A program made the translations under genes and the position numbers. Below are positions 29,485 through 41,525 of a DNA stretch of 64,000 bases, piece after piece (the stretch's first letter is position 1; each line of letters opens with the position of its first letter). The notes under the pieces are model-generated. The model had not been told where the DNA came from and did not search any database. It saw only the letters and a program-made list of their open reading frames with translations. This DNA is from Streblospio benedicti (taxonomy: Eukaryota > Annelida > Polychaeta > Spionida > Spionidae), in the NCBI GenBank assembly GCA_019095985.1, contig CM032668.1, positions 20,762,011 through 20,826,010 of the forward strand, given 5' to 3'.

Positions 29485-30656
29485 CAAATAGTTCATCATG
29501 GGGGATTTCAACACTTTTCAATGAGTGATTCATCAAGACGTGCATGTGGTCAGACTTGCATATTTCAAAACCATTTCTCCCAGTAGCTGTAAACATCTTC
29601 CATCGTCAGGTGGTCCAAAATCATTTGTTGGCCCCTTGCAATATCCATGGCATAGTCTTGATGTACTAAGAAAAACCTCTACAAATCTTTTGCATTGGAA
29701 AAATCAGCTTCAACTGGTACATAGTGAACCCCAGGGCTTCAGAGCGCGATAGAAGAACTCAATGTACTTTCATAGCCAACATGGAACACGGTGAACAGAG
29801 AAAGAGGTGTCGAAACCGAAACTAGCAACTTGGCCTCTGAAGTTGAATAGATATTTGTATTCACAGTGATCTTCAAATTTCACCGCTGAACTGGCTCTAT
29901 TCCGTGGTTGCTCTTTTGAGATCTGGGTACCCTTTTGATGCTTGGTGTAAGATGCATCCACCAAATCAGATCGCCACGGGACCATAACATGATGGGAAGT
30001 CTGTCCTTGCTCGCTGGTGAGCCTCGGAAGAAGGCCTGGTTCTTTTTTCTGTGCCAAGGATTACTTTGTGCTGCCTTTACAATGCTATTGATGTGAAGAT
30101 CCCATCTTCCAAGTCCATTTGGATATATTGATCTCACAGAGGGACCTCCTTCCCAGAAAGACCATGGGGAAACAGGATATCACGCATCATGTTCAGTAGA
30201 TTTGCTGAACGAAAACACTGGTATTACATACTCCATGTTTATGTGAGATTGAGAATAATCAAAACACGTTGACGATGAATTCCATGTCCGGTAGATTCTG
30301 CTTCACTTTGTTGAGAAAATAGTCAATGCCATTGCACCTGGCAGGAATGAAACACCGCTGCCACGGTAAAGACGGTTGTTGATAATTTTGATAGTGAACT
30401 CCATATTCACCAGTATGCTCTCTGCTTTTTCAAAGTCTTCCTTTTTGATTCCATTCCTGAAGGGGTCGAAGTCGCTGTCCATCTGGGCTTGATGACATGT
30501 GCAGTTGTTTTTGACACATGGTCTGTAAGCACTTCTAGCACCATCTATTTTATCAATATACTTTTTCCATCGGCGTTCCCTTTCCTCATCAGTGATAGTG
30601 CCTTGAATTGGTGAAATTATCAAATAAATGGCTACAAAAGCAAATATTGGCTTCAT
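29485..30656 (-). pseudogene. POGLUT1-like copy 5, broken
   Basis: Mirror partner of copy 2. The ATG at 30656 opens a perfect signal peptide and NNCTC region; frame slips appear near 30425, 30365 and repeatedly between 30200 and 29500. Recognisable pieces include [23 protein letters not shown] and CEYKYLFNFRGQVASF. The terminal HDEL codons are followed by TTT rather than a stop. About eight or more small indels make it non-coding as it stands. The 18-bp heat-shock-element-like array upstream (30673-30690) is intact. Confidence 0.88.
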
Positions 30657-30672
30657 TTTTGCCACTTTGTCC

Positions 30673-30690
30673 TTCTAGAATCTTCCAGAA
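30673..30690 (-). promoter_or_regulatory. Heat-shock-element-like array before POGLUT1 copy 5
   Basis: Exact TTCnnGAAnnTTCnnGAA, 16 bp from the ATG at 30656. It is preserved although the gene is broken. Confidence 0.5.
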
Positions 30691-31769
30691 TATTGTAAAA
30701 AAAATGTATTTTAATTATTTTAAGTCAAATGCAATACTTCATTTCCAGTAAATCAATGAAAAAAGATATTGATTTACTAGTGGAGCAGCAGAATTGGGTT
30801 GTGAGCAGTGTTAATTTGAGCTAATTTTGAAGCCAACCCCCTCCCCCCAACCCCTTAATTTTTTTTCATAATGGGCCACGATAAATGGTCTCCCCCGATT
30901 GTATTAATTCTCATAGTCTGGAATGAAGTTATCTGTTATTTCAGATATTTCAGCTATTTGTATTAAAATGCAATAACCTAGCCACTCTAATAAACTGCTA
31001 CATTGTATTTATAAATTCACAATTTATTGAAGTATGTACATTCAATGTTTATAATTGTTTTTATTTCAGATACAAATAGACAATAATCAATTAACCTTTA
31101 ATTACAATCAATCTTTCCAAATCAGTGAACACTGGCCCAAGATTTTACATCAAATGTGACTAATTTCATGGCATGTCTATGGTAACTATAATTTAGCTAG
31201 CTGTCCACCTCCTCATCTGTAAAACCCAGCCGCCAATGTGCCAGAATCTTCACATTTATTTTGTGGTGAGCCCTCGCCCCAGTTCATCCTCTACAAGGCT
31301 CTTGAAAAGGTGATAGTGTTGAACACTTTCTCTTCATTTTGCCCTTCATAATTTGATTAAAGAAATGTGATCTGCAATTGACAAACACTTCTTTCAGCTA
31401 AATCTTTCAAAACTAAAAACATAATGTATGTTGAAATTTAATGACTTCTAGGATTGCAAAATATATTGCATTCAATATTTACACAATCTCCATGAACCCT
31501 ATCAACTTACATGACTTACAATTTTAATTTGACGTGGTTCAACTTCATTGCCATAGTGTGTTTTGCTCCATCTATTCAAAGATGATGTGATGAGTTATCT
31601 AATTTTTTTTACTTGTGTCAATCAGTATACTAAGATGAAAGGAAACTATTGTTGTTTAATTGTCATCCAATATTAAATGCAGTTCTTACCCTCATCAAAC
31701 ACAGCTCGCCACCCTCCTCGTGTGCCGAAATACACCAAAAGTCACCCGCATCAGCCCAGTGAACGCAAC

Positions 31770-32898
31770 GTCTGGTCTTTTTGACGTCCGGATTACGTCT
31801 TGGTATGGAAAACGTATGACAGACGTTTTAGAAACGTCTTTGTCCGTGGAAGACGTTTTCCAAACGTCTTTCCCACGTTAGCGTAGGACCTTGTGGGTGT
31901 GGTTTTTGGCGACGTACAGAAAACTTGGCAAGAGCACACCTTCTAAACGTTCTCCACACGTTTTTCAGACGTCTGGTCCATTTCCATCTTTCAGAGACGT
32001 TTTGAAGACGTATTATGGACGTCAGTGTATAAAAGCACAAAAATCAGCTAAATATTGACAACGTTTGTAAGACGTTTTGCAGACGCCTGGAAATGATCAG
32101 CTTTGAGTAGGTTTTGAAGACGTGTCATGGACGTCAGTGCATATAGGATGGGGTTTGTATGGGAAGATGCTGGGTCTGTAGTTGGATGGGTCGAAACGTT
32201 TGTAAGACGTTTTGTAGACGCCTGGAAATGTTCATCTAGTTATAGACGTTTGGAAAACGTTTGGAAGACGTGTGAAAGAAGTTCAACCAGATTACCCGGA
32301 TGTAAAGCGCGATCTTTTCCCGCGGTCGCTTTGTTACTTACTTACTTTATTACATTATAAAATCAAAAAAGAATTTCTAGGTCTAGGTCTAGGTGTAGGT
32401 GATAACTGGCAGGAAGTTTCCTTATCACGCCAGTGGAGTGTGAGGCTGCTAGTCCAACAGCTCCTCAGTAAGCCGGCTCTTAAACTGATCGATAGAGCTG
32501 GCCTCTGCGATGGACGCAGGTAGCTGGTTCCACTGAGGGAACTGTTCTGTACACAAAGGAGTTTTTCAACTCCTCAGTCCTGGCTCTCTTCACCCTCAAC
32601 TTCCGATTGTGCCTGGTCCTTTGATCACTACGATCCAGATGTAGTTGTTGATGCAGATGTAGTTGTTGATGGTGGACGTCCGGATTACGTCTTGGTATGG
32701 AAAACGTATGACAGACGTCTTTCCCACGTTAGCGTAGGACCCTGTGGGTGTGGTTTTTGGCGACGTACAGAAAACTTGGCAAGAGCACACCTTCTAAACG
32801 TTCTCCACACGTTTTTCAGAAGTCTGGTCCATTTCCATCTTTCAGAGACGTTTTGAAGACGTATTATGGACGTCAGTGTATAAAAGCACAAAAAAGCG
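31770..32898. repeat. Direct repeat within the CACTA-like element (31770-32045 and 32672-32898)
   Basis: GACGTCCGGATTACGTCTTG through GACGTCAGTGTATAAAAGCAC occurs twice. The second copy lacks about 45 bp after GTATGACAGACGT. The two copies flank the LINE fragment at 32340-32630, so the LINE may have landed in a duplicated end. Confidence 0.9.
32340..32630 (-). mobile_element. LINE fragment: C-terminal end of a reverse-transcriptase ORF
   Basis: On the minus strand, RTRHNRKLRVKRARTEELK, NSFVYRT and then, after a one-base slip near 32535, PASIAEASSIDQFKSRLTEE and LLD followed by a stop. This is the familiar tail of CR1-like non-LTR retrotransposon proteins (R..RN..L...R.RTE..KNSF..R....WN.LP). 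A short 3' piece and a terminal microsatellite-like (GTCTAG)n stretch at 32377-32400 follow. Old, 5'-truncated copy. Confidence 0.75.
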
Positions 32899-32939
32899 AA
32901 TTTAAGCTGTTTTTTTTTCTTAATATATAATAATTTCAC

Positions 32940-33830
32940 GTGTCTGACGACTCTGCGAGTGTGTAAGCATACTTATGTGTGCCCCTAGATCATAAATGAC
33001 GTATATAGAATCTATCTGCTACTAGATCTGTATATTTTTGGCATATAGACTACCGGGTAATTTCAAATTTGCTTCACGCATATGCGTGATTTGCTAGATC
33101 TAGCATGCGTTTCACACGTCTTACGTCGTATCATTGTAATGTTGTAAACCTACAACTGGATCTATGAATATTCTAATGTGAGGAGTTGACGTCCTTAACG
33201 TTTAACCTTTCAGCGATGTAGTTATATATGTTATTTCCTATATTTTTTCTCAAAACGTATGTAACACGTGCAGCATACGTCCGTGCATTGCCACATGTGA
33301 ACCCATTTCATTCTTGATCTGTAAACCGACTTTGGCCTTTACCTAATATTGTGCTAATTCCTATTCTGATCTAATGTACTAGTCAATACATTGAAAATAT
33401 TTAAACACATTTCACAGTGTATAATCTAAACCCGTTCTAAGTGTGCAAAGCTTTAGACTACACATTCAAATTATTAATTGGCATCACTAAAATTATGGGC
33501 AGTTCACTTACAACGTTTAATTGTTTCCCCAGCAACACTTAACGTTTGACACAAAACCTAGAGTAAAACTGTAGATCTACGTTTACTCTCGGGGCTTTAG
33601 CATCCATGAATACTGTTTTCCGCAAATCCAACTTGGCAGCCCTGCCCTTGAGGTATATATGTACGTGTGATTGGTTGGGTGGGTGGGCGGGTGAGGGAGG
33701 TAGGGAGTCGGCCATTCTCAACTTTCAATACATCACATTCATTGTGAGTAAAATTTAATATAGATCTACATTATTCATTGCACATACTGAAACTTACCAA
33801 AAACATCTACATCTCTGCTTCATGCAACAT
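32940..33830. other. Interior of the CACTA-like element, nothing recognised
   Basis: No domain recognised; the short minus-strand frame at 33539-33721 shows no family signature. Confidence 0.5.
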
Positions 33831-33835
33831 GGGTA

Positions 33836-34288
33836 TCAGTACATAACCATTTTCCAAAGGGAGTAACATACTTTGTGCATCAGGTCATGTTTAGCCATGA
33901 CTCTTGGTGTGGCCCATACATGGTCAAGATTCTTCACCAGATAGATGCCTAGTCTTTTGGACTCGCAAGGTTCGTCAAAGTAGTCACGTGTAACTGATGC
34001 TGGGAATTCAAGAACATCGTACATCCCATCTCTGCGCCGCTGCCGCTGAATCATGCAGAATTCATTTGTGAAGGGCAAGAAGAACATGGAGACTTTGGAA
34101 CACGCTGATACGTAGGGTTGAAGAACTTTTTGATGTTTGTACAGGTTCTGCTGCTGCCTCTCAGAAAGCCTGGAATACTCTTGAGATATTGGGTTTTGTG
34201 GGCCTTTCACAAGTTTCTTGACAGCCTGGAGATGATTTTCAAATGGAAAGGCAGTAATGTGGTTGATAGAACAGTGGAACTTCTCCAC
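33836..34288 (-). pseudogene. CACTA/EnSpm transposase-region remnant
   Basis: 150-codon open frame. VEKFHCSINHITAFPFENHLQAVKKLVKGPQNPI-type sequence (read here from MEKFHCSINHITAFPFEN) fits the conserved CFPFEN.LQ.LK..V..P.NP.AQ block found downstream of the DDE transposase in animal and plant CACTA elements. The rest (SERQQQNLYKHQ, YDVLEFPASVTRDYFDEP) is less diagnostic. The N-terminal catalytic part is not in the window, so the element is not autonomous as it stands. Confidence 0.65.
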
Positions 34289-35968
34289 ATTGTCAACGAA
34301 TATGTGACATCATGTGTAGATTGTACACTACAAATGAAGCTCCTAGTATGTGGCTTGAATCTCTGATGAACTCCAATAATAGATTACGTGCATAGTCCAG
34401 GTATTGTGTTTGTCTTTGATCATTTTAAATTCTCTGATAACTCTTCAGATGGAAACATGGAAAAGAAAACTATATAATATGAAAACACCTAGAATAAAGT
34501 GAATTAATTTGGGCAGCATCCTTTGACCTAACTTAATTGAAAGGAAAAGACGTCAAACAGACGTCCAAAAGACGTCAATACAACGTGACAAGGTGTAGGT
34601 CGTTGTGTTAAAATTTAAAAAAATTGTAAACATTGTTTATGTTTGTTTGTAATGGAGTATGGTAGATATTCACATCATCATTTGTTGATAAAACAACAGC
34701 AAGGATGATATCTTCTATTATAAAATAGATTATTTAGAAAGTGACTTATGTTTTCAAATTGCAAACTGTAACTTTTAAATGTGATCTTTCGACTAGTATA
34801 TAAAGAGGTTGACATATATAGAAATATAGATGCAGCTGCAATCGGGGACGCGACCAGCAAGAGATACAATGGAGATAACTAAGAGTAAGTGCTCAATATC
34901 ATATATGTATAGCATTTCATGAATGATTGAATTTCGAACCGTTCTAACATTAATATGTCATCGACCCCAATACAGATTCTCCAAGATGAGTATATCTCAT
35001 CACAACGCATTACACACGTGTCGCAACATCGGCCTGACGATGGCATATTATTTTTTTACTTGCACGTTTTCTAGACGTTTTCAGAACCAACGGGTTACGT
35101 CATCACCACGTATTCCTCACGTATTCCTTACGTATTCCTCACGTCTTACCAACGTTTTACTTAGGAGTTCAACACGTTTTCTGGACGTCCTCGTCTGCTA
35201 CATACGTATTATGAACGTCCAAAAAATGTAACACTTTTTGGTTTTTCCCACGTCTTTCAGACGTTGGTACCCGACGTAAAAAAAGGACGTCTTCTAAACG
35301 TTCTCAGAACCAAAGGGCTACGTCATCCCCACGTATTCCGTACGTCTTACTGACGTTTTAGTTACGTTTTATGGACGTCCACGTCTGCTACATACGTTTT
35401 ATGAACGTCCTAAAAATGTAACACTTTTTGGTTTTGCCCACGTCCCTCGGACGTTGGCAAACGACGTAAAAACGCACGTCTTCCGGACGTCTTCAAGACC
35501 TAAATGGTTTACTTAAATCATAATACTACAAATAAATCACTAACAATTGCTGTAGCTAAATATTTATGAAACCTTTGTTACATATATCATGTACATGAAA
35601 TTAAGTTGTTTACAATACATTTAACGTAAATGTTCATTGCATTTCAAAAACATAGTAATTTCGAAATTGGTGTCCTTAAGGTTGGCCCGTTCTGGTCAAT
35701 ATATAGTTTCAATATCGTACTACTGTATACATCATACCACTAGTCTACCTATTTATTTACAATTTACTAAACGTCCTACAAAACATTTTTAATAAACACA
35801 GCTTCAACACCTTAAAAATTTGTCTGCATTATTATTATATTTAAACCTAGATATCTGTAACCCGTTTAACACTAAATCTTTTTGGGGCATTCTTTCTGAA
35901 TGATGACAATGCAATATAATTGTAAATTACCATTTATGAAAATTGATAGAACTATATAAAAATTCCAG

Positions 35969-37153
35969 TTAAAGTTCATCATCAATTTCCTGACCAATAT
36001 CAATGAGCGAATCATTAAGCTGTGGTTTCCATGTGGTCAAACTTGCATATTTCTTCAGCAATTTCTCCCAGTAGCATCGAACATCTTCCATCGTCAGGTG
36101 GTCCAAAATCATTTGTTGGCCCCTCAGTGCAATATCCATGGCATAATTCTGATGTACTAAGAAAAACTCCAGCAAATCTTTTGCATCGGAAAAATCAGCT
36201 TCAACTGGTACATAGTGGACCCAGGGCTTCAAAGCGCGATAGAAGAACTCAATGTACTCATCGCCAACATGGAACACGGTGGACGCACAGAGAAAGAGGT
36301 GTCGAAACCGAAAACTGGCAGCCTGGCCTCTGAAGTTGAACAGATATTTGTATTCGCAGTGATCTTCAAATTTCACCGGCTCTACTGGCTCTATCTCTAT
36401 GCCGAGGATGCTCTTGAGATCTATGTCCCCCCTGATTCTTTGTGTAAGATGCATCCACCAAATCAGGATCGCTACGGACCATAACATGATGGGAACTCTG
36501 TCCTTGCTCGCTGGTGAGCCACGGAAAAAGGCCTGGTTCTTTTTTTTGTGCCAAGGATTACTTTGTGCTGCCTCTACAATGCTATCGATGTGAAGATCCC
36601 ATCTTCCAAGTCCATTCGGATATATTGACTGCACCGGGGACCTCCTTCCCAGAAAGACCATGCGGGAAACAGGATATCCGCATCATGTTTACTAGATTTG
36701 CTGAACGAAAAACACTGGGATAACATACCTCAATTTTTTGTGCGATTGAGAATAATCAAACACGTTGACGATGAATTCCATGTCTGGTAGATTCTGCTTC
36801 ACTTTGTTGAGAAAATAGTCAATGCCATTGCACCTGGCAGGACGGAAACACTTTTGTTGTCGGTAAAGACGGTTGTTGATAATTTGATAGTGAACTCCAT
36901 ATTCACCAGTATGCTCCCTCGCTTTTTCAAAGTCTTCCTTTTTGATTCCATTCCTGAAGGGCTCGAAGTCGCTGTCCATCTGAGCTTGATGACATGTGCA
37001 GTTGTTTTTGACACATGGTCTGTAAGCACTTCTAGCACCTTCTATTTTATCAATATACTCTTGCCATCGCTGTTCCCTTTCCTCATCAGTGATAGTGCCT
37101 TGAATTGGTGAAATTATCAAATAAATGGCTACAAAAGCAAATATTGGCTTCAT
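35969..37153 (-). pseudogene. POGLUT1-like copy 6, nearly intact
   Basis: Mirror partner of copy 1. The ATG at 37153 opens a signal peptide identical to copy 1, with the frame open through SHKKLRYVIPVF. An extra A in an A run near 36710 shifts it, and a missing G near 36640 restores it before [17 protein letters not shown] second pair (missing G near 36478, extra G near 36430) encloses [15 protein letters not shown] in place of [15 protein letters not shown]. From ILGIEIEPVEP to the C-terminal DDEL it is intact. All four changes are one-base length changes in homopolymers and come in cancelling pairs, so this copy may be a real gene with sequencing errors. Array at 37170-37187. Confidence 0.85.
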
Positions 37154-37169
37154 TTTTGCCACTTTGTCC

Positions 37170-37187
37170 TTCTAGAATCTTCCAGAA
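37170..37187 (-). promoter_or_regulatory. Heat-shock-element-like array before POGLUT1 copy 6
   Basis: Exact TTCnnGAAnnTTCnnGAA, 16 bp from the ATG at 37153, identical to copy 1. Confidence 0.55.
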
Positions 37188-37617
37188 TATTGTAAAAAAA
37201 AGGTATTTCATTTCTCAAAACCAGAGAATTTTAAAGTCAAATGCAATACTTCATTTCCAGTAAATCAATGAAAAAAGATATTGATTTATTGTGGAGCAGC
37301 AAGATGGGCATTGTGGGCAGTGCACCATAGCATCTAAATGAAAATTCTCTTACACACAACTGTGATCATATCCAATATGTAAGACACTTTAAGTTATAAT
37401 CATATTTTGTTTCAAATTCAGCTACCTTACACACAGAATAATCTAGATATGGCAATAAAACTGTAGCTGCTATGAGGCTAGAAATGTCTGACCTCTGATT
37501 ATTAGATAGGTCATGATAAAATGTTGTTTCAAAAAGGTATAACTTACATTTATGGGGGTACTATACATGAGCCAGCAATTTTACAATATTGTTATAAAAA
37601 AGACGAAAACAAAAATA

Positions 37618-38175
37618 AAACTAGATCAAAAGTGTTCAAAGAACACTGCGTCGCTAGAACGACGTTGACTTATGGGCAATTAAGATATATACTGAAATGA
37701 TGTATACTTTATAATCAAGAAATGAATATATTTGAGGAGAAAACATAAGAATGAATGAAAATCAATATAGCCAGGCAAAAGATATTTGTGTTGCAATACA
37801 ATAGTACTGTTTGAATAACAGATACTAATCAATATCAGTTTCAAACCCAATAATCAATATTTGCTGCTTGGGTTGGAATATGGATTTTTCTTGGTGCCTT
37901 AATTGCATTGAATATCAGTAAGAATATCATGAATGGGCTTCTAGAAACCACAGTTTAATTGGCAGATTGCCCAAAATCGAATCACTTCGGTGTCGGCTCA
38001 AACCTCATAGTTGTGTAAAGTTTGAACGAAATCGGTTCATCGGTACGCCCGCTAGCTTGTCCAGAGACATACATAGTTGTTACATAGTTACATAGTTACA
38101 TAGTTACATAGTTACATAGTTACATAGTTACAAACGAACTGAACACAATGCTTGCTTCAGCAGCTGAGCTGAAGT
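37618..38175. mobile_element. Dispersed ~550-bp repeat (ACTAGATCAAAAGTG family), right arm only
   Basis: Begins ACTAGATCAAAAGTGTTCAAAGAACACTGCGTCGC and ends with a hairpin CTTCAGCAGCTGAGCTGAAG after an (ACATAGTT)n tract (about 38075-38130). A second copy with the same start, middle (CTTAATTGCATTGAATATCAG) and end hairpin (GCTTCAGCTACTGAAGC) lies at about 46853-47380. Left-arm sequence at 11230-11270 lacks it. The conserved 3' hairpin hints at a Helitron-like or other non-autonomous element; class not assigned. Confidence 0.7.
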
Positions 38176-38440
38176 ACAACAAGAACAGAACAGACATAAA
38201 AGAGGCAAATTTAATTTATGAATACAAAGGCTTGTACAAGTAATTTTGAACGGCAATAATTATATTAAAGGTTCTGGAATGTTTTTATATAAATATGTCG
38301 ATTGTCAGCAGTCTGTAGGTCAAAATCTAAGGGCAGTGCCTTTATCTGAATATATTATTTTGATGGGATGTGAGCATAATAAACGAATAAATGAATGTTA
38401 AAAAACTTTGTTTCAATGCCGTCTGCTGTTTGTTGGCAGG

Positions 38441-38609
38441 TGATGATCGACTACCAGAAAAATGACATCACCACAGTCGTCATCTACTGTCTCGACGACT
38501 ACCAAAAGTAGAATGTCAATGAAGAAACGTTTGCGCGATGAATTTGTGGCCTTCTACCAGAAGACCATAAACAGTTTTGAAGGAGATGGTCAACTACAGC
38601 CCAAAGGTA
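38441..38609 (+). pseudogene. Mirrored, decayed copy of the 171-nt KH-like exon
   Basis: Reads MIDYQKNDITTVVIYCLDDY, then an in-frame stop and frame changes before KRLRDEFVAFYQKT and KEMVNYSPK. Matches 10815-10985 of the macro gene in reverse orientation. The acceptor context is changed (GGCAG). Not functional as it stands. Confidence 0.85.
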
Positions 38610-39449
38610 TGCGTTAATTGTGCCTTGGAGCCTTGGAGTTTATCAACTCAGAATAGTGTAATGACTGGTGATAACTACAAAAAAATGTGTTTTCCCAAGT
38701 TTGCTTGTGGATACAATTATATTCTTCTCTCTCTCTCTCTCTCTCTTCTATGGTCGTGAGTTCGAGTCCCTTCTGGACCACTTGATATAGTGAAATGGAA
38801 GCAGATGTCTTCAGCTGTGTCAATATAGTGGGTAGGAGCTTACTTACCATAGAAGAGAGAAAGAAAAATATAACTATAAAAAGAAATAATGACCATTGAC
38901 AATAGAGGTTCATTTTGGTTAGAACCTCCAATTAAGAGACTTGCTGGAGATAAAAAAAATCTTTAAATGTGCTTGTTTTTATTTTTAGTATAAAAGTACA
39001 AGCACTTCCCTTTATAAAATGTGTAACACTTTAGGGGTTTCGGGAATAGATTTTGGTTTATGGACCATACAAAAGATCATGTATACAATTTCGGTACAGT
39101 CAAAATTAACATTGACTGAATTTTTTCATTGTATTTGTATGGTCTTTTTGTATGGGCCATAAAAATTCCATTCCGGCAACCTTTAAAGTGTTATACATTT
39201 TTAAAAAGGAAATGAATGTACTTTTTATACTAAAATAAAAAACAAGAACATTTTAAGATTTTTTTTCCTCCAAATTCTTTTTTTTTATCTCCAGCAAGTC
39301 TCCTTAAGGCCACCTCGATTTCGACCACCTCTATAATAAGATCACTTTTCACTGTCCCACTTCTCAAAATGAACCTCTGTTCAGAGACCACCTTATTGAA
39401 ACTACCTAGCACTGGTCCCAAAGCTGATCCTAACAAACAAGTTCTACTC

Positions 39450-41525
39450 TTACCCCCTCGAAATTTAGCAACGAACGTTTATTCCCGCAATCAATTTCTT
39501 AGAATTATATGTAGAGGACATTTTCTATAAGGTGAAAGAAACTTAATCAGCCATAACCAAATTTCTAGACAAAGAAATCCATAATTTTATACCGGACACA
39601 GTAAATCTTCCATTTACAAAATTGCCCTGGGCCTGTTTGGTTAAGTGTGTTCTTTGAATTAATTTCTTCATGTCATATTTTAGTATTTGTATGAATTTTT
39701 ACTCTTTGAGAATTTGTATCGTTAAAATTATTAATTTCTGTTAACAATATACATAAAAGTAAGATAAACTAATTAACCAATTTACATGTCAATAATTTAT
39801 TTAACTTTATGTACACTAGATGACATAACTTTTAAAATTATCTAATTAAAATAATAGATAAAATTATTGCATATAATCAAAAACAATATTAAAGCTTAAA
39901 TTATCTAATTAAAATAATAGATAAAATTATCACATATAATCAAAAGCAATATTAAAGCTTAAATTCACAAGGATATTGAACAGTCACTTTTATTCCATGG
40001 TCTCCGGTCGTAAATATAAACACATTGCAAATGCAAGACGCTCACACAATATGAATACAAGGGGACCAAGATGGAAGAATTCTCTTGGCTGTAAGGTTTT
40101 GGTTGAAGTCTAGCTTGGGCCAGTCTCCGCTCACCAGGAATCCAACTATGTCTGGCTGATTGGCCAACTCCTCACAGTTCACTGTAGACATGGAGCCTAA
40201 AATGCACTGCAAAGGCATAAAAACTATTAAAAGTCAAAGTACAAAAGAGCAGATGTAAAATGTCAGATTTCAATTTTAGTACTCCACATACTTGTAGTTA
40301 CTAGATTTAGTACTCCACATACTTGTAGTTACTAGATTACACAGATCAATCAGTCTGAACAATCATGCTACAGATCAATCAGCCTGTATTCACTAGGACA
40401 GTATATAACATTTTAAAGAAATATCTGGAACCTTGAAATAGCCTTAAGAATATATTCAAATCGAATAGGACTGTGTTTACTTCCTATCACCAGTTTTTAA
40501 AGCCTAAAAATTCATTCTAGAGAAGGGATTTGACTTATAAGGGGATCAATTTTCACAAGTTTGGTCAGTGAGTGATAATGTGGCAACACTATAAAAACGG
40601 GACAATATCCCACCTGAATGATATCCTATAGACGTTATAGCAGCAGCACGACTTTTCCTATAGCTTTACAAAGTATATAACAGCAATAAGCCAGAGTGTA
40701 TCCATTTCTGTATTGAATATTAAAGAAAATATTGTCAAACCACAAAAAATTACCACAACAATTTTCAGCCATGTTGGCTGTGTCAGTGGTGAACGATTTC
40801 ACAACGAAAGTTATGTTGCTTCAGGACAGTCACACGCTCATTATCATAATTTATGCCTTTTCAAAGAATCAGCCTTAATCAAGCACGCATCGTTGCTGCA
40901 GATTAGTAACAGCGCTTTCGGTATACAGAGAGTTGACCGGGCGATAATAAAGAGCATTATTGTCATCTTGATCTGGGGAGTATTCGATAGATTTCTTAAA
41001 ATATGTACAATATTATGGTCTCAAAGTGTGATAATAAGAATCAGCATCAATACTTTGAATAATAGAACCTTTTAAATGCAACCGGCTGGAGCAGGTAACA
41101 ATATATTTTGATTTTTTGATGTCGATGAACTTTATCCTGCTGGTGTACACTGATTTCCGGGTAAAACGCAGTATGTTGCTTTATTACGAGTGAAATTATA
41201 GCGTTTAAAGTATGCAAACATCGCATTAAATTCTCCCATGAAGTTAGATTTGGCCACGAACAAATGCAGAATAAAATACATATATCACAACAACGACATC
41301 ACTATATTTATTTCTTAGTGATGATAAAGATTAAATGTTGTAAAATTAAAGAACTGCCAAATTTTCGGGCCTGACGTGTAATTCAATACGATTTCCACCA
41401 AAAAACAAAAATCTCGAAAATCCCTTCTAATAGAAACATATATAAATTTACTTTGAAGCAACCTCTCTACCCCGCCGCCACCCCCCCAACCTCACTAATA
41501 CAATCATTTAGCACGAACAAAGTTC
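39450..41525. other. Sequence replacing the KH-like exon region in the right arm
   Basis: About 2.1 kb that does not match the corresponding 0.8 kb of the left arm (9540-10330). Apart from the exon at 40042-40196 I see no gene; a tandem pair of ~75-bp units (AAATTATCTAATTAAAATAA..) lies at about 39835-39965 and a 30-bp doublet at about 40280-40335. Confidence 0.6.
40042..40196 (-). CDS. Triosephosphate isomerase-like last exon
   Basis: 155-nt terminal exon: acceptor GCATTTTAG, phase 2 entry, 50 codons and a TGA. The product reads SMSTVNCEELANQPDIVGFL, then VSGDWPKLDFNQNL and a further unrelated tail. It follows the TPI C terminus ([31 protein letters not shown]), and the exon begins near the conserved YGGS position. 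TPI interconverts dihydroxyacetone phosphate and glyceraldehyde-3-phosphate in glycolysis. The phosphate-binding GG of FLVGGASL is SG here and the end is replaced, so this is an aberrant paralogue or pseudo-exon. No other TPI exon was found upstream (toward 43 kb). Confidence 0.6.

Larger units (their letters stand above)
31749..35508. mobile_element. CACTA/EnSpm-like DNA transposon, ~3.8 kb, present only in the right arm
   Basis: The left edge follows CACCCGCATCAGC and the right edge precedes AAATCATAATACTAC, both points where left-arm homology stops and resumes. Both ends are packed with direct and inverted ACGTC/ACGTT motifs (about 31760-32280 and 34550-35500), like the subterminal transposase-binding repeats of CACTA elements. 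CCCAGTG near the left edge may be a CACTG terminus. A transposase-region remnant lies on the minus strand at 33836-34288. In the left arm the site holds about 410 bp of other sequence, so this is not a clean insertion. Confidence 0.65.

Noticed and set aside
37618-38175. Possible Helitron (3' hairpin)
   Set aside because: The hairpin is present in both copies, but no TC start or CTRR end next to it and no A/T target site could be confirmed, so the class is left open.
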